Shown here: one piece after another, positions 56,377 through 64,000 of the stretch
Layout of the letters: the number at the start of each line of letters is the position of its first letter
Numbering within the stretch: position 1 is the stretch's first letter
From: Oceanospirillaceae bacterium
Lineage (GTDB): Bacteria > Pseudomonadota > Gammaproteobacteria > Pseudomonadales > Balneatricaceae
DNA: 64,000 nt
Direction of reading: 5' to 3'
Assembly: GCA_013215445.1 (NCBI GenBank)
Contig: JABSRA010000017.1
Location: 1 to 64,000, forward strand
Program-made: the position numbers and the translations under genes
The notes under the pieces: model-generated
The model's database searches: none
What the model was told of the DNA's origin: nothing
What the model saw: the letters and a program-made list of their open reading frames with translations, nothing else

Positions 56377-57045
56377 TCAGGGCTTTGCTTTAGTGGTCAA
56401 TATAGGAGCACTAAAGAAAAAATTTTTGTACCAGCCGGTCGCTTGTTGTGAGCTGTTATCGGTGTCTGTCATAATCGCAATTACATCAATTTTATGGTAT
56501 TTTTTGCCGAAGGCTCGCTCTAGGTCTTGTTGCACATTGCGCCGATGATGCTGCCAAGTGCCGACTAGATCAGTACCGCTGTCGACCGCTATCATCACCA
56601 CTTTATCAGTGTAGGGATTAAGCCAGCGTTGCTCTATTGGCTGGTTATTAGACCAGACGTAGGCCAAGGTATGCTTTTGCCAGGGTAGAAATCCTGTTGA
56701 AGTTAATACATAGACACGGGCTGCAAAATCATCACCTGCCTTAGTGCGCTCATCCACCGATTGTAATATATTACTTATTTTCCATGACCAGTTTAAAAAA
56801 GGGGTTTTATTAAGATCAACCTGTTGCTCCAAAAAGAGCCCTGAAGCTGTTTTGTCTGAGTCTACGCGCACCATAGAAACCTGATCTTGGTGGTTATATC
56901 GATAGAGATTGGCACCCTTAAAATCTTTCTGTTGCCAATTATTAAAGGCACTGAGAGGGGCTGTAGTTGCCACTGTTGAAAAGAGTACGAAAGTGCATGC
57001 ACTCGCGAGAATTAGACATTTATAAAAGCCCTTGGTGTCTTTCAT
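56377..57045 (-). CDS. DUF3047 family exported protein
   Basis: The 222-residue protein has a signal peptide (about 1-30, ending TTA-PL). The mature part is beta-rich with the DUF3047 pattern: LNWSWKISNILQSVDERTKAGDDFAARVYVL-like core (key residues W-x-W, D-F-A-A-R-V-Y-V), TLAYVWSN and ERAFG...IDVIAIMTDTDNS. GGAGG lies ahead of ATG 57045. DUF3047 proteins are carbohydrate-module-like in fold but no function is assigned. It converges with recQ and has no operon partner. Confidence 0.85.
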   Translation of the reverse strand: MKDTKGFYKCLILASACTFVLFSTVATTAPLSAFNNWQQKDFKGANLYRYNHQDQVSMVRVDSDKTASGLFLEQQVDLNKTPFLNWSWKISNILQSVDERTKAGDDFAARVYVLTSTGFLPWQKHTLAYVWSNNQPIEQRWLNPYTDKVVMIAVDSGTDLVGTWQHHRRNVQQDLERAFGKKYHKIDVIAIMTDTDNSSQQATGWYKNFFFSAPILTTKAKP

Positions 57046-57254
57046 GGATAATCCTCCCCAGGGTAGGTAGTTTAATTAACCTCTGGAAACCTCAGCATAA
57101 CGAGGTTCGATAATACCGGGTTAAACGTGCCCCAACATGGCCATTTACACTAGTTGTATTTTAAGAGGCGGCATTGTAGCCAAAGAGAGGGGCATACTAA
57201 CTCCACTATTTTGTCAAATTCTGCCTGGTCGACTATGGTTCCAGTCTTCTCATA

Positions 57255-57773
57255 CTAACCTTTGTTATACAGGGCGCCTAGTTCTTGCAAATGCGTCAAA
57301 TAGAGGCGTAAATCTAGTTCTACCTGGTGGTAATCATCTTGCATATAGCAACATAATTGATAGAAAGCACGGTTGTGCTCGCGTTCTTTTAAATGTGCTA
57401 ATTCGTGCACAACAATCATTTTCAAAAAGCTCTCTGGTGATTTTTTAAACACAGAGGCAATTTTTATCTCTCTTTTTGCTTTTAATTTATTACCTTGTAC
57501 TCTGGATATTTGGGTGTGTAGTCCCAGTGCGTTGTGAATAACATCGATTTTGTCGTCATAGCGGACTTTACTTAATGGCGGTGATTTACGTAAATATTGG
57601 TTTTTTAGGTCGATTGTGTATCGGTATAACTGTTTTTCTGAATTGTAAACATGGCAAATAGGGTATTTATCGAGTAAATATTTTCCTAACTGATTGTTTT
57701 TAATAAGAGCTTTAACCTGAGTTTTAATATTGTCCGGATAGCCAGCCAAAAAGTAGAGAGGATCTCTTTCCAT
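57255..57773 (-). CDS. YgjP-like metallopeptidase-domain protein (DUF45)
   Basis: The 172-residue cytosolic protein has a zinc-binding HELAHLKEREHNRAFYQLC motif near residue 122 (HExxH with a third His eight residues on), preceded by the family's VIHNALGLHTQISRVQGNKL. This matches the YgjP/DUF45 family. Family activity is not proven; SprT-like and WLM proteases share the fold. The gene starts at ATG 57773 without a clear ribosome-binding site. Confidence 0.82.
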   Translation of the reverse strand: MERDPLYFLAGYPDNIKTQVKALIKNNQLGKYLLDKYPICHVYNSEKQLYRYTIDLKNQYLRKSPPLSKVRYDDKIDVIHNALGLHTQISRVQGNKLKAKREIKIASVFKKSPESFLKMIVVHELAHLKEREHNRAFYQLCCYMQDDYHQVELDLRLYLTHLQELGALYNKG

Positions 57774-58091
57774 AATAATTGCAATATACCTACTGGTAAA
57801 TGGACATTTCTAATTTCTAACTAAACAACATTTTTCAGCGCTAAAATCAAACAATAAATATTATATTTTTTATCTTAGCGTTAGTGCTGGTGTTTTTTTG
57901 TCAGTCAATTAAAATATATAGCTGGTGAATAAACTATGCTGTTTAGCAACGCGTTTGAAATGGGATGGATCCTGTGTAGGCTGCAATTAATAGGAAGGAA
58001 CTCCGCTGTGGTGAATTTTTGAAGTGTTGACTAAAATGCGACATTTATTCAGCAACGTATTAATCGTTTATCTAGTTATAAGAGAAATATT
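57774..58091. other. Intergenic region upstream of the GIY-YIG-like gene
   Basis: About 320 AT-rich bases between divergent genes. Nothing was recognised beyond A/T-rich runs (57840-57900). Confidence 0.35.
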
Positions 58092-58712
58092 TTGATCGTT
58101 TTTACCATAAAAAATTCCCGAACCGATAGTGTTTACGTAGGTACCACTAAAGACAATATCGATGAGCGTTGGGCAATGTACCAACTGGCTAAAGATTTAC
58201 CCCTAGATGCACCGCTTTACAGTGATATGCGTAAGTATGGTGTCGTTTGCTTTACCATTGAAGAATATGATTTTGCAGATAGTCGTGAAGAGCTTGCTGA
58301 ATTATTTAAAGAGGCAATGGAACAGTTTGACGGTATCAGTTTAAAGGGAATGAAAACATCGCTACCACGCACCGCTGTGTATCCCACTAGTGGAGGAGCT
58401 TTGCCAAAGGCGAAACCTGCAGCGAAAGCAGCTACCAAGTCTAAAACTGCCAGTAGTGCAAAAACTAAGTCTAAAAGTAAAGCTGCCGTTAAAGCCGATG
58501 GCGCTAAAGCCAAGCCTAAACCTAAACCTAAGCTTTCATCGGGCCGCACCGGATCTGCCATCAAAGAAAAGCGGATAAAGGAAGCGATCGCTCTAGAAAA
58601 AGAGCAGCGTAGTTTATTAAAGTTACAGCAGATAGAAGAGCAGTCTTTACAGATGAAAGTTATCTTGGGAAATCTGGATGCAAGAGGCTCTACACTTAGA
58701 GACCGCTCTTAA
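58092..58712 (+). CDS. GIY-YIG-like domain protein with a lysine/alanine-rich tail
   Basis: The 206-residue protein starts at TTG 58092. Residues 1-95 resemble the GIY-YIG nuclease fold: VFTIKNSRTDSVYVGTT, DERWAMYQL with the Arg of the active site, LYSDMRKYGVVCFTIEEYDF. The first GIY is altered to VFT. Residues 105-155 are almost wholly Lys, Ala, Pro and Ser (KAKPAAKAATKSK), like DNA-binding tails of histone H1-type proteins. Residues 160-200 form a helix (EKEQRSLLKLQQIEEQ). A DNA-associated protein is the best guess. It precedes the methyltransferase gene. Confidence 0.7.
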   Translation: MIVFTIKNSRTDSVYVGTTKDNIDERWAMYQLAKDLPLDAPLYSDMRKYGVVCFTIEEYDFADSREELAELFKEAMEQFDGISLKGMKTSLPRTAVYPTSGGALPKAKPAAKAATKSKTASSAKTKSKSKAAVKADGAKAKPKPKPKLSSGRTGSAIKEKRIKEAIALEKEQRSLLKLQQIEEQSLQMKVILGNLDARGSTLRDRS

Positions 58713-58737
58713 AAAGAGTGGAGTGTGGCCTGAATAA

Positions 58738-59310
58738 ATGCGCTCAGATAGAGATAAATGGAACTGCCGCTACCAGCAATCTGACCTGGTAATGCCTACT
58801 CCTCCCCCGGCCTTAATTGATAACTTACACCAGCTTCAGCCGGGTAATGTATTAGATGTTGCCAGTGGCGAGGGGGCGGTCGCCCTCTATGTGGCCGCTA
58901 ACCCTAGTTTTAAAGTGACGGCATTGGATATCTCTGATGTCGGTTTAAAAAATTTAAAAAAAATTGCAAATGACCTGCAACTCGATTTAAAGACCCTCTG
59001 CCTAGACCTCGATAATAGCACTCGCATGGCGCAATTATCCGATTATGACTGTATCACCCTGTTCAGGTACAAGCCGACAGTCAAACAAGTTAAACAATTA
59101 ATCTCGGCATTGGCTGTTAATGGGCGGTTTATTCTCAGTACTTTCAACTTACAGCAGCATAGAGTCAATGGTTTTTCAGAGCGGTTTTGCCTTGAAGATG
59201 AGGAGTTTCTCAATGTTGATACAAGGGTAGAACTGCTCAGTTTGAGTCGATCGAGTCAGTCTCCATACACCGATACCTACATTTTTCAGCGGGTCTCTGC
59301 TGATCAATAG
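58738..59310 (+). CDS. SAM-dependent methyltransferase (TehB-like/class I)
   Basis: The 190-residue protein has a class I core: NVLDVASGEGAVALYVA (motif I, about 39-55), VTALDISDVGLKNL (motif II), LSDYDCITLFRYKPT and NGRFILSTFN. RDKWNCRYQQ at the N-terminus is typical of TehB/UbiE-like small methyltransferases. The substrate is unknown. It begins 25 bases after the GIY-YIG-like gene. Confidence 0.85.
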   Translation: MRSDRDKWNCRYQQSDLVMPTPPPALIDNLHQLQPGNVLDVASGEGAVALYVAANPSFKVTALDISDVGLKNLKKIANDLQLDLKTLCLDLDNSTRMAQLSDYDCITLFRYKPTVKQVKQLISALAVNGRFILSTFNLQQHRVNGFSERFCLEDEEFLNVDTRVELLSLSRSSQSPYTDTYIFQRVSADQ

Positions 59311-59608
59311 TCAAAAGTTATCCGTAATAGCTTGTTTCAGAACAAACTATATAACAGCTTGGTCCAGCCAAAAAATCATGCATCAGCACACAAGCTAACC
59401 GAAGATTGTCGGCAATTCGCTGCTGATAGCACCGCTAATATCTTTACATGCTTTTCCGGTTGAATGTCGTACTGGTGCGTCCGCTCGACTGAGCAAGAAC
59501 AGTCTATAAAATCATGCGGCAAGCTAGCACAAGTGATGGTAAACAATGTTCTGGCTAAGTAATTGCCGCTGGGTATATCGCAAGACAATGCCGATTAAAG
59601 GGTGGTTT

Positions 59609-59882
59609 AGCTTAGGGAAGTAGCGAATAAGTCCCCAAATGTTCCCTGTGGATAACTAAGCGGTTAAATCCGCGGAAGAATGCGATGTGAATGGCTAGTC
59701 CTTTACAAGCGTTCTGACAAAGGAGTTGACCGCTTAGAGATCCACCCTGCGGGGCGTACAGGATAGTTCGTGCTCTTTGTTAATGGCTTTCGCCGGGCAA
59801 CCAGCCCGCCTATAGCCATTGCCTCAATCACAAACAATCCTGTACGCCAGGGGCGTCTGGGACTTGTTCGCTGCTTCCTTAG
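59609..59882. mobile_element. MITE-like element with terminal inverted repeats and internal hairpin
   Basis: About 274 bases bounded by near-inverted sequences: left CTTAGGGAAGTAGCG (59611-59625) with AATAAGTCCC, right GGGACTTGTTCGCTGCTTCC (59859-59878) then TTAG. The inverted pair differs at about five of 24 positions. No transposase is encoded. Parts of it recur: its left end at 50911-50945, its interior at 34283-34359. An internal palindrome at 59753-59848 is listed separately. Confidence 0.65.
59753..59848. repeat. Large nested palindrome
   Basis: Outer arms are GGCGTACAGGAT (59753-59764) and its perfect complement (59837-59848), extended by a looser pair (GTTCGTG/CACAAAC). Nested inside are AATGGCT/AGCCATT (59782-59788 with 59814-59820) and CGGGC/GCCCG (59794-59798 with 59804-59808) around loop AACCA. 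The transcript could fold into one long hairpin. Confidence 0.8.
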
Positions 59883-60027
59883 TTCTTGAGTGTTTGTCTG
59901 CCCCTATAGCAGCCAGTGCTTTTAATCGGTTTTAGGCAGGTATACCAAGCGCTTTGCGGCTAACAACGCTTTAATCTCGTTAGTATTTCCCCTAGAATAC
60001 GGTTTTATTTCTGTCAGAGGATGAATC

Positions 60028-60804
60028 TTGGAATACCTAAATCTATCGGTTGAGTTAATGGCGTTTTTGTTTTTAGTAGCGGTCGCTGCAGGTCTAATTG
60101 ATACGTTAGCAGGTGGTGGTGGTTTGATTGTTATACCCGCCTTAATAATGAGTGGTATACCGCCTTTGCAGGCCCTTGGCACTAATAAATTGCAGGGGAC
60201 TATGGGGACTGCCACTGCCACTTATATGATGTTTAAGAATAAAAAAGTAGCTTGGCCACAAGTGAAGTACTTGATGCTCTCAGCCTTTATTGGCTCAGTT
60301 GTTGGATCTATCATTATCCAGTTTATAGACACTGCGCTACTCTCTTTTATTATTCCAGTGGTGCTGTTGCTAATTGGCGTTTATTTTTTGTTTTCTCCGA
60401 CACCGAGTGAGCAGCAGCGTAAGCCAAAAACGTCCGACAAGACATATCGATCAATCGTGGTACCCTTGATTGGTGGGTACGATGGTATGTTTGGGCCTGG
60501 GACCGGATCTTTTCTTGCGCTTGCGGGTGTCTCCTGTAAAGGCCTGGGATTAATAGGAGCGACGGCGGAAGCTAAGCCGTTGAATTTTTCGACTAATATT
60601 GCGTCCTTAATGGTTTTCTTAATCGTGGGGCAAGTGGCTTGGGCAGTCGGCTTTTTGATGATGTTTGGACAGCTGTTAGGTGCTTGGTTAGGATCGCACT
60701 GCCTATTTATGGTTAAGCCAAAATACATTAAAATGATCGTGGTCATTATGTGTTTTTCTATGTTGACTAAATACGGATTTTCAATGGGCTGGATAAATGT
60801 TTAA
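60028..60804 (+). CDS. TSUP (TauE/SafE) family membrane transporter (YfcA-like)
   Basis: The 258-residue protein has eight membrane segments and two copies of the family motif: AGLIDTLAGGGGLIVIPALI (about 21-40) and IGGYDGMFGPGTGSFLALAG (about 148-167). The second is the FGPGTG signature of YfcA-type members. TSUP proteins export or import small sulfur-containing or organic anions. TTG 60028 is the start, with AGAGG seven bases upstream. It lies 150 bases before the CHASE2 gene. Confidence 0.9.
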   Translation: MEYLNLSVELMAFLFLVAVAAGLIDTLAGGGGLIVIPALIMSGIPPLQALGTNKLQGTMGTATATYMMFKNKKVAWPQVKYLMLSAFIGSVVGSIIIQFIDTALLSFIIPVVLLLIGVYFLFSPTPSEQQRKPKTSDKTYRSIVVPLIGGYDGMFGPGTGSFLALAGVSCKGLGLIGATAEAKPLNFSTNIASLMVFLIVGQVAWAVGFLMMFGQLLGAWLGSHCLFMVKPKYIKMIVVIMCFSMLTKYGFSMGWINV

Positions 60805-60950
60805 ATAATAGTAATGCTATCTCCACGGTTTGTGGTGGTAGCCATTTTGTCCATAAAGGCCGAAAGGATTCGCTACTGCTTCTGTTACAGTAAATGGGAC
60901 TAGTGTCACTAAAATATAGAACGCTAATTTTACGGCACTTGAGAGAGAAA

Positions 60951-63734
60951 ATGAATGAACTGAGCTCTGTGAATAAGTTCCTGTCTGCACTGGTTCTGTT
61001 ACTGCTAGTGATATTCAGTCATCAATTCTTGGATTTGTCGGCCTATGACCGAGCAAATTTAGTGAGCAAGTTCGAGCGTAATGATAGTCCCGTCTCCGGT
61101 GATTTGGTGATTATCGACATAGATGATCAAAGTATTAAGTATTTTCAACAATGGCCTTGGCCGCGTAGTTTGTACGCCACACTATTACAGCAATTGGCAT
61201 CTGCTAATCCTGAGTTAGTGGTGTTCGATATAGATTTCAGCTCAACATCTTTCGCCGATCAAGATCAACTGTTTGCGCAACAACTGACCAAGACCCATTT
61301 TAAGGTAGCGCTGTCGACAGTTTTGATCAGTCAGAGCCCTTTAGATTTTACCTTTATTGAAAACATACCTATTGATCTATTCCTAGAAAATACAGTGTTG
61401 GCCAGCGCCAATGCGCTGATAGACCCTTCGGGTCTGGTTTTCCACTACCCCATTTACGCAGCGAATCGTAGAGTTAGTATTGGGGGTATGCTCGCCGGTA
61501 TCAGTGATAATCGAGATCGTGTAGTGCTGCTCGATTATTCAATAGACCTGAGTACTATCGTCAGAATTTCTTTTAAAAATATAGTACTAGGAAACTTTGA
61601 CCCGCAACTGTTACTCGGTAAGAAAATATTGGTAGGGGCGACTGCAATTGAGCTAGGCGACAAGTTTGCCGTGCCTAAATACGGGCGTTTGCCGGGGGTG
61701 TTAGTCCATGCGTTAGGCTTTGAAACTATTATTGCTGAACAGCTATTCTATGAGTTGAGTGCTGGGGTTATATTGATATGCGCAATTTTGATGTTGCTGT
61801 TAAGTCTATTGTTATTTAAAAACCAAAAAATACTCTCTGTGCTGGTCATTAATGCTGCTCTGCTGACCTTCATCTATCTGATCAGCTCTCTATTGCATTA
61901 TCAATTTAGGATAGTGCTACCTGTAACGCTGCTTTATATCACGGTTTTAATGAGTTTTGTTTGGCAACTATTGGTGATTCTTCGTTATAGAACCATGAGA
62001 CTATTCAAGCAAATTAATAGAAATAACTATCAAAGCGCCTTAATTCATCAGGTTATCAGAGATAGTTCTAATGCCATCGTCATTACCGATAGCGAAGGTA
62101 GGATTAAAGTGGCTAATGAAAAAGCCAAATTTATGCTAGATTTTACTGAAGAAACCATTGAATCTAATCACAAAGTTTTTGATTATTTACCACACAGCGA
62201 AACGATGATTGCAAACTTAAGTGGTTCAACGGCTCTAGATCATAACCAAACTGACTTCGTTGAATTTTTGTTGGTAAATGGCGCAAATCAGGAATTTTAT
62301 ATTGAATTATTGATTAGTAAAACTTATTTTGAACAGTCAAATGCTCTCGGTGCTAATTATCATAAGCAGCGAATGTACGATATTACGATCACTGATTTAA
62401 CCGAAAAAAGGCGAATTATTTCGCAGAGAAAACAATCCGAAATTGAATTAATCGATTTGAGGAATAATGATCCGCTGACGAAACTCGCTAACAAAAATAG
62501 TCTTAATCGGTATTTAAAGGGGCTTATAGGGGCGAAAAATCCTCTTCATTGTATGCTGATTTTAATAAATTTAGATACTTTGAAAGAAATAAATCAAATT
62601 TATGGATTGGTGTCGGCAGATAGCGTCATTTGCCAAGTTGCGCTTGAGTTAACTAACTTCTTAGCCGGTAAAGGAGAAATCTTTAGGTTTTCAGAACGTA
62701 TTTTTGCGGTTGTCTATACCCGGGCAAAAGTACCGACGCTGCAACAAAAAGAGGCCTGTTTACAAGCAATTTATAGGCTGTTCAGCAAGGCCATCAATAT
62801 ACAAGGTCAGCAACTTTTAATGTCAGTGTCGCTGGCGTTGTCACAGAACAGCCAAGGTGATAGTAGCGTGGAAACCATGGTCAATAATGCTGTTCAAACC
62901 TTAGATTATGTAAAGCAGAATAAGAATATTGATTTTTTCATTCACGAGCGACATTTCGCTAGAAAAATACGGCTCAAAGCCCTGTTGAGAACTGAGATTT
63001 CACGGGCGATAGAGCAGCATGAATTCGTTTTATACTATCAATCACAACATGAATTAACCGATGGAAAACTGGTGGCTTTTGAAGCATTGATCAGATGGAA
63101 AGATCCCATTAAAGGTCTGCGTTTTCCGGATGAGTTTATCCCAGCCGCAGAAGAATTTGGCCTGATAGATAGAATTGGCGAGATAGTGTTAGAGATGAGT
63201 TGCAGGGACGCCTCGAAATTACCTGAACATATCTCAGTTTCTGTCAATGTGTCACCCTCTCAGTTTGCGCGCTCAGACATACCGGCATTATGTGAAAGGT
63301 ATTTAACCCAATATGGGTTAAACCCCCAGAGGCTAGAGCTCGAAATCACCGAAAGCATGATGATGCACGATATTGAATATGTTTGTGAAACATTAATTGC
63401 GATTAAGAAAATGGGCATTAATATTGCGATGGATGATTTTGGAACCGGTTATTCAAGCTTGCAATACCTCACAAAATTACCCTTTGATAAATTAAAAATT
63501 GACCGAAGTTTTCTGACTAATATCACCCAGATTGAACAGGATAAAGCGCTATTAAAATCCATTATTTCTCTAGGACACTCGGCCAATAAGCTGGTTTTGG
63601 CTGAGGGGGTAGAAGACTTGGAGACACTCACTATTTTAAGGGAAATAGGCTGTGAATTAGGACAGGGGTATTATTATAGTAAGCCACTGCCTCTAGCGGA
63701 TATTTTATATAATCTAGAGGATGACCGCGAATAA
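60951..63734 (+). CDS. CHASE2-PAS-GGDEF(degenerate)-EAL protein, predicted c-di-GMP phosphodiesterase
   Basis: From ATG 60951 (GAGAGAG upstream) the 927-residue membrane protein has an N-terminal helix (about 7-25), a CHASE2 periplasmic sensor (about 35-275, with DIDDQSIKYFQQWPWPRSLYA-type start landmarks D-D-x-S, W-P-W-P-R), three helices (about 275-360), a PAS domain (about 375-490), a GGDEF-like domain (about 500-660) and an EAL domain (about 670-925). The GGDEF motif reads SERIF (581-585), so cyclase activity is lost. EAL residues are intact: EALIRW (711), NVSPSQF, ESMMM, DDFGTGYSS (828) and KIDRSF. It should hydrolyse c-di-GMP in response to an envelope signal. Confidence 0.93.
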   Translation: MNELSSVNKFLSALVLLLLVIFSHQFLDLSAYDRANLVSKFERNDSPVSGDLVIIDIDDQSIKYFQQWPWPRSLYATLLQQLASANPELVVFDIDFSSTSFADQDQLFAQQLTKTHFKVALSTVLISQSPLDFTFIENIPIDLFLENTVLASANALIDPSGLVFHYPIYAANRRVSIGGMLAGISDNRDRVVLLDYSIDLSTIVRISFKNIVLGNFDPQLLLGKKILVGATAIELGDKFAVPKYGRLPGVLVHALGFETIIAEQLFYELSAGVILICAILMLLLSLLLFKNQKILSVLVINAALLTFIYLISSLLHYQFRIVLPVTLLYITVLMSFVWQLLVILRYRTMRLFKQINRNNYQSALIHQVIRDSSNAIVITDSEGRIKVANEKAKFMLDFTEETIESNHKVFDYLPHSETMIANLSGSTALDHNQTDFVEFLLVNGANQEFYIELLISKTYFEQSNALGANYHKQRMYDITITDLTEKRRIISQRKQSEIELIDLRNNDPLTKLANKNSLNRYLKGLIGAKNPLHCMLILINLDTLKEINQIYGLVSADSVICQVALELTNFLAGKGEIFRFSERIFAVVYTRAKVPTLQQKEACLQAIYRLFSKAINIQGQQLLMSVSLALSQNSQGDSSVETMVNNAVQTLDYVKQNKNIDFFIHERHFARKIRLKALLRTEISRAIEQHEFVLYYQSQHELTDGKLVAFEALIRWKDPIKGLRFPDEFIPAAEEFGLIDRIGEIVLEMSCRDASKLPEHISVSVNVSPSQFARSDIPALCERYLTQYGLNPQRLELEITESMMMHDIEYVCETLIAIKKMGINIAMDDFGTGYSSLQYLTKLPFDKLKIDRSFLTNITQIEQDKALLKSIISLGHSANKLVLAEGVEDLETLTILREIGCELGQGYYYSKPLPLADILYNLEDDRE

Positions 63735-63877
63735 ATGCATGGCTGACACTGAATTGATTGCCTAGCAGCCGTAGTATTCGCCTGGCTAGATAATCACTCG
63801 ACGCTATTTTCGAATTAATACCCGACTCTCGCTCTTGGCTCGAGGGTTATAATGGCGGTGTTAGCTCTTTAATCCTG

Positions 63878-64000
63878 TTATTTCGATGATTTCCCGTTGC
63901 CTCTGCTGGATGATGCCTTTGAATTGCTGTTAGCGGAAGCATTAGCGCTGCTGTTATTAGCAGATGCATTAGAACTGTTATTAGAGGATGCATTAGAACT
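63878..64000 (-). CDS. C-terminal end of a Ser/Asn/Ala-rich protein (cut by window edge)
   Basis: Only 40 residues lie in the window, ending SSSRGNGKSSK and stop (63878-63880). They are almost wholly Ser, Asn and Ala (SSNASSNNSSNASANN), coded by a 24-base imperfect tandem repeat (GCATTAGAACTGTTATTAG on the plus strand). A clean open frame to the edge and a low-complexity tail are consistent with the linker or tail of an exported or DNA/RNA-binding protein. The rest cannot be judged. Confidence 0.55.
   Translation of the reverse strand, partial: SSNASSNNSSNASANNSSANASANSNSKASSSRGNGKSSK

Larger units (their letters stand above)
59311..60027. other. Intergenic region containing a MITE-like repeat
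   Basis: About 715 bases between same-strand genes. The part 59609-59882 is the MITE-like element. The part 59311-59600 holds no credible gene; a 70-codon minus frame was considered and set aside. Confidence 0.5.

Noticed and set aside
57137-57448. 103-codon plus-strand frame
   Set aside because: Lies antisense over the ygjP-like gene, whose zinc motif shows that the minus strand is the coding one.

Overview
The window looks like chromosomal DNA of a marine-type gammaproteobacterium with a GC content that appears to be in the 40s. The basis is gene content: an mltD-gloB / methyltransferase-rnhA-dnaQ block, tmcA, a YehS-like DUF1456 gene, yejABEF, sbmA, two unrelated TRAP transporters and a DUF3604 cluster. 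A Spongiibacteraceae/Cellvibrionales-like host is plausible, but I cannot fix genus or order from sequence alone. There are no rRNA genes, no CRISPR arrays and no intact insertion sequences. One tRNA gene, tRNA-Thr(UGU), is present.

Layout. 1-6.5 kb: a DUF2306 membrane protein, an orphan periplasmic sugar-type binding protein, a DUF1456 protein and a DctPQM TRAP operon. 6.6-10.8 kb: an RND adaptor and pump without an outer-membrane partner. 11.1-18.4 kb: a histidine-kinase-like protein with damaged ATP-binding motifs directly ahead of tmcA, a DUF3820 protein, a degenerate NtrC-like regulator, a lipoprotein and a J-domain-like protein without HPD. 18.5-31.7 kb: a TAXI-TRAP region with two paralogous TAXI binding proteins, an intact histidine kinase, a fused TRAP permease, a UspA-like protein, a receiver protein with a kinase-like tail, a 1019-residue AraC regulator with a very long helical C-terminal half, and a family-3 binding protein. 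32-40.1 kb: a parvulin, a HupE-like membrane protein, an HdeD protein, two full-length DUF3604 proteins and one truncated DUF3604 relative, and a tiny repeat-containing lipoprotein. 40.4-48.1 kb: tRNA-Thr, then yejABEF divergent from sbmA, a peptide-uptake locus. 48.4-53.8 kb: mltD, gloB, a yafS-like methyltransferase, rnhA, dnaQ, a ComFB protein and an unknown protein. 54-60 kb: a RecQ-family helicase whose promoter and 5' end have been tandemly duplicated, DUF3047, a YgjP-like metallopeptidase, a GIY-YIG-like protein with a basic tail, a methyltransferase and a MITE-like repeat. 60-64 kb: a TSUP transporter, a CHASE2-PAS-GGDEF-EAL protein and the end of a Ser/Asn/Ala-rich protein cut by the window edge.

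Two themes stand out. First, many signalling or chaperone-like proteins have lost the residues that define their activity: a kinase without its ATP-binding motifs, an NtrC-like protein without GAFTGA and without the phosphoacceptor Asp, a degenerate GGDEF, a J-domain without HPD, a Usp without the ATP loop. Second, local duplication is frequent: TAXI binding proteins, DUF3604 genes, the recQ 5' end, and a short interspersed repeat at three loci. The best candidates for an undescribed system are the TAXI-TRAP signalling region (18.5-31.7 kb) and the parvulin-HupE-HdeD-DUF3604 cluster (32.2-40.1 kb). Their function as units is inference from gene neighbourhood. No database search was possible, so family names rest on motif recognition.
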